From Gammaproteobacteria bacterium (GTDB taxonomy: Bacteria > Pseudomonadota > Gammaproteobacteria > Nitrosococcales > Methylophagaceae), in NCBI GenBank assembly GCA_014859375.1, contig JACUUH010000015.1, forward strand, positions 1-43,728: 43,728 nt of DNA. The letters run 5' to 3'. A program made the position numbers and the translations under genes. The notes under the pieces were generated by a model, which saw only the letters and a program-made list of their open reading frames with translations, was not told the DNA's origin and searched no databases. This document shows, one piece after another, positions 37,463 through 43,728 of the stretch. How positions within the stretch are numbered: the stretch's first letter is position 1; each line of letters opens with the position of its first letter.

Positions 37463-38764
37463 ATGCAAGTTACTGTAGAAAATGTTAGCGAACTCGGTCG
37501 CCGTATGACGGTGACAGTTGAAGATGCCAATATCGAACAAGCAGTACAGGAACGATTGAAAGCCATCCGTCCGACAGTAAAAATGGCTGGTTTCCGTCCT
37601 GGTAAAGTTCCTTTGAAAATGATCGAGTCATCTCATGGTCCTATAGCGCGCCGTGATGTTATTGACCATCTTGTTCAAACGAATATGCAACAAGCGTTTA
37701 TTCAAGAAAGCATTAATCCTGCTGGTCCTCCTCATATTGATAGCATGGACGACGAAGGTACGTCATTTAAATTTAGTTTAGTCTATGATGTATTCCCTGA
37801 AGTTCAAGAAATCAAGCTCGATAACGTTGAGATCGAAAAAGTCGTCGCACAAGTGACAGACGAAGATGTTGACGCTATGCTTGAAACATTGCGTCAACAG
37901 CGCGTTAGCTGGGAACCATTAAAACGTGCAGCAAAAGAAGAAGATGGTGTAACCATTGATTTCGTTGGTAGTATTGACGGTGAAGAATTCCAAGGTGGTA
38001 AAGGTACTGACACATTGGTTGTTCTTGGTTCAGGAACTATGCTGCCTGAATTCGAAAATCAATTGATTGGAACAAAAGCAGGACAACAAACAACAATCAC
38101 TATGACGTTCCCTGACGATTATCGTGCTGAACATTTGCGTGGTAAAGAAGCTTCATTCGCCGTGACAGTTAAATCAGTAGCAAAGAAAAAGTTACCTAAA
38201 CTTGATAAAGAGTTTGCAGAACTTTGTGGCGTTGAAGGTGGTATCGCTGCACTAAAACAAGAAGTCAAAGCTAATATGATGCGTGAGTTGGCATCTAACT
38301 TAAAAGCAAAGAATAAACGTAAGGTAATGGATAGCTTAACTGCAAATAATGAGGTTAGCTTACCTGAATCGCCGGTTTTACGTGAAGCTGAATACTTAAT
38401 GGAACAAGCTAAAAATAACTTGAGAAATCAAGGTGTTAATGTTGAAGGTATTCCTTTTAATGCCGATAATTTCAAAGATTCAGCAAAACAACGTGTTGCG
38501 TTGAGTTTATTAATCGGTAAAATCATTTCTGACAATGAAATTAAGCCTGATGAAAATCGTGTTAGAGAAGTCATTGATGGCATCGCCGCGAGCTACGAAG
38601 ATCCTGAAGATGTTGTTAAGTACTACATGAATGATCAACAAAAACTATCTGAAATCCAAATGATGGTAGTTGAAGATATGGTTGTAGATTGGGTACTTGA
38701 TCGTGTTAAAGTTGAAGAAAAATCATCAACATTTAGTGAGGTAATGAATTCAGCATTAGCTTAA
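37463..38764 (+). CDS. tig: Trigger factor (ribosome-associated chaperone/PPIase)
   Basis: This 433-residue chaperone meets nascent chains at the ribosome exit tunnel. The N-terminal ribosome-binding domain has the signature GFRPGKVP (about residues 44-51; FRK in E. coli reads FRP here), the middle FKBP-type PPIase domain (about 150-245: DGVTIDFVGSIDGEEFQGG), and the helical C-terminal substrate-cradling domain. A good GAGGTAAAG precedes the ATG. It heads the tig-clpP-clpX-lon proteostasis block. Confidence 0.96.
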   Translation: MQVTVENVSELGRRMTVTVEDANIEQAVQERLKAIRPTVKMAGFRPGKVPLKMIESSHGPIARRDVIDHLVQTNMQQAFIQESINPAGPPHIDSMDDEGTSFKFSLVYDVFPEVQEIKLDNVEIEKVVAQVTDEDVDAMLETLRQQRVSWEPLKRAAKEEDGVTIDFVGSIDGEEFQGGKGTDTLVVLGSGTMLPEFENQLIGTKAGQQTTITMTFPDDYRAEHLRGKEASFAVTVKSVAKKKLPKLDKEFAELCGVEGGIAALKQEVKANMMRELASNLKAKNKRKVMDSLTANNEVSLPESPVLREAEYLMEQAKNNLRNQGVNVEGIPFNADNFKDSAKQRVALSLLIGKIISDNEIKPDENRVREVIDGIAASYEDPEDVVKYYMNDQQKLSEIQMMVVEDMVVDWVLDRVKVEEKSSTFSEVMNSALA

Positions 38765-38788
38765 TTCTTTACGCTAATACAGATATGT

Positions 38789-38830
38789 AATAGCCTGTGC
38801 TCATTGTTGTGAGTGCAGGCTATTTTGTTT
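38789..38830 (+). terminator. Terminator between tig and clpP
   Basis: A 15-bp stem (38789-38803 with 38810-38824, two G-U pairs) is followed by a T-rich tract. clpP therefore probably has its own promoter or relies on read-through. Confidence 0.82.
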
Positions 38831-38856
38831 TAAGACTAAGAAATATTGGGAATTAC

Positions 38857-39495
38857 ATGACAGACTTTATCTTGAGTAACACTATGACACCAATAAGCAA
38901 TGCGCTTGTGCCAATGGTTGTTGAACAAACATCCAGAGGCGAACGTTCGTATGATATTTATTCACGTTTATTGAAAGAGCGTGTCATTTTTCTTGTAGGT
39001 CAAGTAGAAGATCATATGGCAAACCTTGTTGTTGCCCAATTGTTATTCCTCGAGTCTGAAAATCCAGATAAGGATATACATTTATATATCAACTCACCAG
39101 GTGGTGCGGTTACTGCTGGTATGGCTATTTACGATACCATGCAATTTATCAAACCAGACGTGAGTACATTGTGTATTGGTCAAGCGGCAAGTATGGGCGC
39201 TGTATTATTAGCAGCTGGTGCGGCGGGTAAGCGTCATTGTCTACCAAATTCTCGTTTAATGGTTCATCAACCTTTGGGTGGTTTTCAAGGTCAGGCTTCA
39301 GACATCGAAATTCATGCTCGTGAGATTTTATCTATTCGCAAACGGTTAAATAGTATTTTAGCTCATCATACAGGTCAGGATATTGCACGAATTGAAACAG
39401 ATACTGATCGAGACAATTTTATGAGTAGTGAACAAGCGCAAGAATATGGTTTAATCGATTCTGTATTAGAAAAACGGCCTGAAGAAAATGCATAA
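38857..39495 (+). CDS. clpP: ATP-dependent Clp protease proteolytic subunit
   Basis: This serine peptidase forms the double heptamer that ClpX feeds. The start at 38857 ([12 protein letters not shown] upstream) gives 212 residues; the in-frame ATG at 38797 lies in the terminator and is rejected. The catalytic serine is S112 in GQAASMGA, the histidine H137 in LMVHQPLGG, and the aspartate lies in the [13 protein letters not shown] region. The N-terminal propeptide before [13 protein letters not shown] is normally self-cleaved. It is followed by clpX. Confidence 0.97.
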   Translation: MTDFILSNTMTPISNALVPMVVEQTSRGERSYDIYSRLLKERVIFLVGQVEDHMANLVVAQLLFLESENPDKDIHLYINSPGGAVTAGMAIYDTMQFIKPDVSTLCIGQAASMGAVLLAAGAAGKRHCLPNSRLMVHQPLGGFQGQASDIEIHAREILSIRKRLNSILAHHTGQDIARIETDTDRDNFMSSEQAQEYGLIDSVLEKRPEENA

Positions 39496-39533
39496 CTAGC
39501 CGATACACTATTTGATTGCTAGGAAAATTGATT

Positions 39534-40808
39534 ATGAGTGACGATAAAAATAATAACGAAGATAAATTACTTTACTGCTCTTTCTGCGGTAAAAGTCAAC
39601 ACGAGGTTAAAAAGCTGATTGCTGGACCTTCGGTCTTTGTATGTGATGAATGTGTAGAGTTATGTAATGATATTATTCGTGAAGAGCTTCAGGATGGTAA
39701 CAACGAAGAGTTGGAATTAAAACTACCCACACCAAAAGAAATAAATGACGCTCTTGATAATTATGTTATCGGTCAGGAAAGAGCAAAACGTGTATTATCT
39801 GTGGCTGTTTATAATCACTATAAGCGCCTTCGTTATGGCCCTACTGGTGATGATGTCGAATTGTCGAAGAGCAATATTTTATTAATTGGTCCTACGGGTA
39901 GTGGTAAAACACTGCTGGCTGAAACACTGGCTCGCCAACTCAATGTTCCATTCACAATGGCTGATGCAACAACACTGACAGAAGCAGGGTATGTCGGTGA
40001 AGATGTTGAGAATATCATCCAGAAGTTACTTCAGAAATGTGATTATGACGTTGAAAAAGCCGAAACAGGTATCGTCTATATTGATGAGATTGATAAGATT
40101 TCACGTAAATCTGATAATCCATCGATCACACGTGATGTTTCTGGAGAAGGTGTTCAGCAGGCTTTATTGAAATTAATTGAGGGCACCATCGCTTCCATTC
40201 CTCCTCAAGGTGGCCGTAAACATCCGCAACAAGAGTTTTTGCAAGTTGATACCAGTAAAATTCTATTTATCTGCGGTGGTGCATTTGCAGGTTTAGATAA
40301 AGTTATTCGTAACCGCTCTAATAAAGGTGGCATTGGTTTCTCTGCCCAAGTTAAGAGTGTTGAAGATGATAAAGTAGTCAGCGATGTGCTCAAAACAGTC
40401 GAACCTGAAGACTTAATTCAATACGGTCTGATACCTGAGTTTGTCGGTCGATTACCTGTCGTTGCGACTTTAAATGAACTAGACGAGCATGCATTAGTAC
40501 AAATTCTAACGGAACCTCGCAATTCATTGACTAAACAATACCAAAAATTGTTTGAAATGGAAGGTGCTGAAATTGAATTTAGAGAAGATGCCTTACATGC
40601 TATTGCACATAAAGCGATGGAACGTAAAACAGGTGCTCGTGGCTTACGCTCTATCATTGAAAATGTGTTGCTAGATACCATGTTCGATCTTCCTTCGACT
40701 GATAATGTGTCAAAAGTCGTCATTGATGAAAATGTTATTAATGGTGAAAACGCTCCAATCTTGATTTATCAAGATCAAGCAACAGATCTTGCGGCAAGCG
40801 ATAGCTAA
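39534..40808 (+). CDS. clpX: ATP-dependent Clp protease unfoldase subunit ClpX
   Basis: This 424-residue AAA+ unfoldase has an N-terminal C4 zinc-binding domain (C15, C18, C37, C40), Walker A GPTGSGKT, Walker [10 protein letters not shown], and the pore and IGF-type ClpP-contact loop in [11 protein letters not shown]. The start is ATG 39534 with AGGA upstream; an in-frame TTG at 39516 would add six residues. It sits 38 bases after clpP, presumably cotranscribed. Downstream are a large inverted repeat and the heat-shock promoter of lon. Confidence 0.97.
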   Translation: MSDDKNNNEDKLLYCSFCGKSQHEVKKLIAGPSVFVCDECVELCNDIIREELQDGNNEELELKLPTPKEINDALDNYVIGQERAKRVLSVAVYNHYKRLRYGPTGDDVELSKSNILLIGPTGSGKTLLAETLARQLNVPFTMADATTLTEAGYVGEDVENIIQKLLQKCDYDVEKAETGIVYIDEIDKISRKSDNPSITRDVSGEGVQQALLKLIEGTIASIPPQGGRKHPQQEFLQVDTSKILFICGGAFAGLDKVIRNRSNKGGIGFSAQVKSVEDDKVVSDVLKTVEPEDLIQYGLIPEFVGRLPVVATLNELDEHALVQILTEPRNSLTKQYQKLFEMEGAEIEFREDALHAIAHKAMERKTGARGLRSIIENVLLDTMFDLPSTDNVSKVVIDENVINGENAPILIYQDQATDLAASDS

Positions 40809-40835
40809 TCACTCAAGACTTACGCTTTCTATTAC

Positions 40836-40886
40836 GATCAAACTATTTCAAGCATTGTGTGTTTTGTTGCTTGAAATAGTTTGATC
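40836..40886. repeat. Perfect 19-bp inverted repeat between clpX and lon
   Basis: Arms at 40836-40854 and 40868-40886 are exact complements with a 13-base loop. There is no T-run after it. The right arm contains the -35 element of the lon heat-shock promoter, so it may be both a clpX 3'-end structure and a regulatory site. Confidence 0.8.
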
Positions 40887-40897
40887 TATCCCCATAT
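40870..40897 (+). promoter_or_regulatory. Sigma-32 (RpoH) heat-shock promoter of lon
   Basis: CTTGAAA (40870-40876), 13 bases, CCCCATAT (40890-40897) is an essentially perfect match to the sigma-32 consensus. It is 65 bases before the lon ATG. Heat-shock control of lon is well established in E. coli. Confidence 0.85.
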
Positions 40898-40962
40898 TAC
40901 TTGCTAAGTAACTTAAATTTTGTCTTAATGACAGTAAGATAACGCGGCTCGAGGTTAGACCA

Positions 40963-43395
40963 ATGGAAAATCAAACAGAAACAACAGCAACTGATAATGT
41001 CTTGGTGGAAGTCCCTGTATTGCCACTCAGAGATGTCGTTGTTTACCCTTATATGGTTATTCCACTGTTTGTAGGTCGCGAACGTTCGATTGCTGCTTTG
41101 GAAGCTGCTACAGATGAAAACAAACAAATTCTATTGGTAGCTCAAAAAAACTCTAATGATGATCAACCAAGTACAGATAACCTGTATGACACAGGTACAT
41201 TAGCTAATATTCTTCAATTACTAAAGTTGCCTGATGGCACTGTCAAAGTGTTAGTGGAAGGGACTGGACGAGCTAAGGTAGCTTATTACGATAATAGTGG
41301 AGACTATCTGCAAGCTGAAGTAGCAGAATTTATCAACCAACAACCTGACGATCGAGAATCAGATGTATTGATGCGTTCTTTGTTAAATCAGTTTGAGCAA
41401 TATGTAAAACTGAATAAAAAAATTCCACCTGAAGTTATTGCTTCGTTATCTAGTATTGAAGACGCAGCCAGAATGGCTGATACCGTCGCTGCCCACATGG
41501 CATTGAAATTAGAAGACAAACAATTACTGCTAGAAATGTCAGATGTGACAGCACGCATTGAAAAGCTAATGGTTTTCCTTGAATCTGAAATTGATATTCA
41601 AAATATCGAAAAGCGTATTCGTGGTCGTGTTAAAAAACAAATGGAAAAAAGCCAACGCGAATATTATCTGAATGAACAGATGAAAGCCGTTCAAAAAGAA
41701 TTGGGCGAAATTGATGAATCAGCTAATGAAGTTGAAGAACTTGAAGAGAAAGTAGCACAAGCTGGAATGTCACAAGAGGCTTTAGATAAAGCCTCATCTG
41801 AGCTTAAAAAGCTCAAAATGATGTCTCCGATGTCTGCTGAAGCATCGGTGATCCGTAGCTACGTTGAATGTTTGATTGACGTGCCATGGAAGAAACGCTC
41901 ACGTGTTTACCAGGATTTAGAACGTGCAGAAAAAATTCTTGATGAAGATCATTACGGCCTTGAAAAGGTTAAAGAACGTATTCTTGAATATTTAGCGGTA
42001 CAACAGCGCGTTAAAAAATCTAAAGGCCCGATTCTATGCTTGGTAGGTCCTCCAGGTGTGGGGAAAACATCTGTAGCTCAATCAATTGCCAGAGCAACTA
42101 ACAGAAAGTTTTCTCGCATGGCATTAGGTGGCGTTCGTGATGAAGCCGAGATTCGTGGTCATCGACGTACCTATATTGGTTCAATGCCAGGTAAAGTCAT
42201 TCAAAATTTAACTAAAGTAGGGGTGAAGAACCCACTGTTTTTATTAGATGAAATCGACAAAATGGCTCAGGATTTTAGAGGTGATCCTGCTTCAGCATTA
42301 TTAGAAGTGCTTGACCCTGAACAAAATTCAACATTCGCAGATCATTATATGGAAGTTGAGTATGACCTTTCTGATGTCATGTTTGTATGCACAGCTAATA
42401 CAATGAATATTCCTGATGCTTTACGCGATAGAATGGAAGTTATTCGTTTGTCAGGTTATACCGAAGATGAAAAATTGAACATCGCACTAAAATATTTATT
42501 ACCTAAAGCGATTAAAGATAATGGCCTAAAACATCATGAAATTCAAGTTGAACAAGATGCCATATTAGAAATTATTCGTCGTTATACACGCGAGGCAGGT
42601 GTACGTAATTTACAACGCGAGATTTCAAAAATTTGTCGTAAAGTGGTTAAACAAATCTTACAAGATAAATCGACAGATCAAATAATCGTTTCAGCAGCCA
42701 ATTTAGAAGATTATTTGGGCGTTTATCGCTTCCAGTATGGCATTGCAGAAGAGACCGATCAAGTAGGCCAAGTGACAGGTTTAGCCTGGACTGAAGTCGG
42801 TGGTGAGTTGTTAACTATCGAAACAGCTGTCATGCCGGGTAAAGGTAAAGCCACCTATACTGGTAAGCTTGGTGAAGTGATGCAAGAATCTATTCAAGCT
42901 GCCACCACTGTTGTGCGTTCTCGTGCGCTTGATTGGGGAATTGCAACAGATTATATGCAAAATCATGATGTTCATATCCATGTGCCAGAAGGTGCTACAC
43001 CTAAGGATGGTCCAAGTGCCGGTGTTGGTATGTGTACGGCTTTAGTTTCTGCAATAACAGGTATTGCTGTCAAAGCTAATGTTGCGATGACCGGTGAAAT
43101 TACCTTACGAGGTGAAGTGTTAGCCATTGGTGGTTTAAAAGAAAAACTGCTGGCAGCATTGCGTGGCGGTATTGATACTGTTTTGATTCCACAAGATAAT
43201 GTCAAAGATCTGAAAGAAATACCGGATAATATTCAACAAGGTTTAAATATCATTCCGGTGAAGTGGATATCAGAAGTATTAGATGTCGCTTTAGTCGCCA
43301 AGCTGACACCTGACGATGAAACAACAGGGGAAGAACCTGTGCTAAAGGCTGACAAGGCCAATTATCACGAAATTGAGTCACAAAATAGACATTGA
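40963..43395 (+). CDS. lon: ATP-dependent Lon protease (LonA)
   Basis: This 810-residue AAA+ protease degrades misfolded and regulatory proteins. The N-terminal LON substrate domain (LPLRDVVVYPYMVIPLFVGR), the coiled-coil linker (about 195-270), Walker A GPPGVGKT, Walker B LLDEIDK, and the peptidase domain with Ser in PKDGPSAGVGM and Lys in GGLKEKLLAA (Ser-Lys dyad) are all visible. The start ATG 40963 lies close to the family N-terminus. It is transcribed from its own sigma-32 promoter. Unlike Pseudomonas and E. coli, no hupB follows within the window. Confidence 0.97.
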   Translation: MENQTETTATDNVLVEVPVLPLRDVVVYPYMVIPLFVGRERSIAALEAATDENKQILLVAQKNSNDDQPSTDNLYDTGTLANILQLLKLPDGTVKVLVEGTGRAKVAYYDNSGDYLQAEVAEFINQQPDDRESDVLMRSLLNQFEQYVKLNKKIPPEVIASLSSIEDAARMADTVAAHMALKLEDKQLLLEMSDVTARIEKLMVFLESEIDIQNIEKRIRGRVKKQMEKSQREYYLNEQMKAVQKELGEIDESANEVEELEEKVAQAGMSQEALDKASSELKKLKMMSPMSAEASVIRSYVECLIDVPWKKRSRVYQDLERAEKILDEDHYGLEKVKERILEYLAVQQRVKKSKGPILCLVGPPGVGKTSVAQSIARATNRKFSRMALGGVRDEAEIRGHRRTYIGSMPGKVIQNLTKVGVKNPLFLLDEIDKMAQDFRGDPASALLEVLDPEQNSTFADHYMEVEYDLSDVMFVCTANTMNIPDALRDRMEVIRLSGYTEDEKLNIALKYLLPKAIKDNGLKHHEIQVEQDAILEIIRRYTREAGVRNLQREISKICRKVVKQILQDKSTDQIIVSAANLEDYLGVYRFQYGIAEETDQVGQVTGLAWTEVGGELLTIETAVMPGKGKATYTGKLGEVMQESIQAATTVVRSRALDWGIATDYMQNHDVHIHVPEGATPKDGPSAGVGMCTALVSAITGIAVKANVAMTGEITLRGEVLAIGGLKEKLLAALRGGIDTVLIPQDNVKDLKEIPDNIQQGLNIIPVKWISEVLDVALVAKLTPDDETTGEEPVLKADKANYHEIESQNRH

Positions 43396-43410
43396 TTACA
43401 GGGCTAACAC

Positions 43411-43728
43411 ATGACGACAATTATGAAACAACGTTTGATCGGATCATTGCTGCTGTTATGTGTTATATCTGGTTTTGCTATCTTCTTGATGAATAAAGCG
43501 GTGTCTGAGCGCACAATTGATACTGTGATAGAAGAAGTAATTCAACCAGACTTTGTTTCATCGATTGAAGTGATACCAGAAGATGCTATTGAGTTAGAAC
43601 CTGAAACGTTTGTGGAAACGGATAAAGTAGTAAATTCAAACGATGATAATGAACAAGATATAGAACACACTATTCCAGCTCCAGCTCCAGCTCCAGCTCC
43701 AGCTCCAGCTCCAGCTCCAGCTCCAGCT
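43411..43728 (+). CDS. Partial membrane-anchored protein with Pro-Ala repeat (SPOR/DedD-like?)
   Basis: The ORF starts at ATG 43411 (AGGG upstream; a second in-frame ATG at 43423) and runs off the window. It has a short basic N-terminus (MKQRLIGS), one transmembrane segment (about residues 9-27), an acidic linker (many Glu/Asp), then (Pro-Ala)n encoded by the CCAGCT repeat. This anchor plus Pro-rich linker resembles DedD/FtsN-type SPOR proteins, but the C-terminal domain is not visible, so the family is unproven. Confidence 0.7.
   Translation, partial: MTTIMKQRLIGSLLLLCVISGFAIFLMNKAVSERTIDTVIEEVIQPDFVSSIEVIPEDAIELEPETFVETDKVVNSNDDNEQDIEHTIPAPAPAPAPAPAPAPAPA
43675..43728 (+). repeat. CCAGCT hexanucleotide tandem repeat
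   Basis: Nine uninterrupted copies reach the last base of the window. In the frame of the partial gene at 43411 they encode Pro-Ala pairs. As 6-mers, changes in copy number would alter linker length without shifting the frame. Confidence 0.95.

Noticed and set aside
38797-38856. Longer clpP start
   Set aside because: The ATG lies in the loop and arm of the tig terminator; the family N-terminus and ribosome binding site point to 38857.

Overview
The window reads as chromosomal DNA of a free-living, AT-rich (roughly 40% GC) gammaproteobacterium. Evidence for this is the rpoE-rseA-rseB-rseC-mucD operon divergent from nadB, a Pseudomonas-like bcp/dapA/bamC/MBL/purC block, the tRNA-Leu(UAG)-tig-clpP-clpX-lon block, a NrdA that appears to carry two ATP cones as in Pseudomonas, and the AmgK/MurU muramic-acid recycling pair. 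The genus cannot be fixed from the sequence alone. Almost everything is ordered core metabolism and proteostasis. I see no prophage, CRISPR array, integrase or recognised defence island.

Layout. 1-355: truncated copy of a small mobile repeat that cuts into an unrecognised ORF. 376-7551: ygfZ, a ygfX-like membrane protein, nadB, then the envelope-stress operon rpoE to mucD with a sigma-E-like promoter in front. 7552-8544: gene-free kilobase with a terminator, an intact TTAA-flanked 227-bp mobile repeat inside an older palindrome, and a second highly folded intergenic element. 8545-12539: nrdA-nrdB on the minus strand, preceded by a pair of NrdR-like boxes and a perfect DnaA box. 12862-17961: bcp, dapA, bamC, an MBL hydrolase, purC and pyrC. 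18133-25706: branched-chain amino acid genes ilvB-ilvH-ilvC, an orphan secreted protein, pssA, leuA, and coupled holD and rimI. 25800-28658: sodB, argD, argF. 28651-33160 (mostly minus): murU, amgK, an orphan exported protein (plus), maf, pgm. 33242-37242: fieF, then a tightly overlapped three-gene operon of a NERD-domain membrane protein, a cN-I-type 5'-nucleotidase and an HDOD-GAF regulator. 37313-43395: tRNA-Leu, tig, clpP, clpX and lon, with a near-perfect heat-shock (sigma-32) promoter for lon. 43411-end: start of a membrane-anchored protein running into a CCAGCT hexanucleotide repeat at the edge.

How the genes work together: the sigma-E operon senses and degrades misfolded envelope proteins, and bamC (outer-membrane assembly) belongs to the same theme. 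Tig, ClpXP and Lon do the equivalent job in the cytoplasm. ilvBHC and leuA form most of the valine/isoleucine/leucine pathway, argD and argF are arginine steps, and purC, pyrC and nrdAB feed nucleotide synthesis. The least explained pieces are the NERD/nucleotidase/HDOD-GAF operon, the two mobile or folded intergenic elements, and the two orphan exported proteins. The window starts inside one repeat and ends inside another, which suggests contig breaks at repeats.
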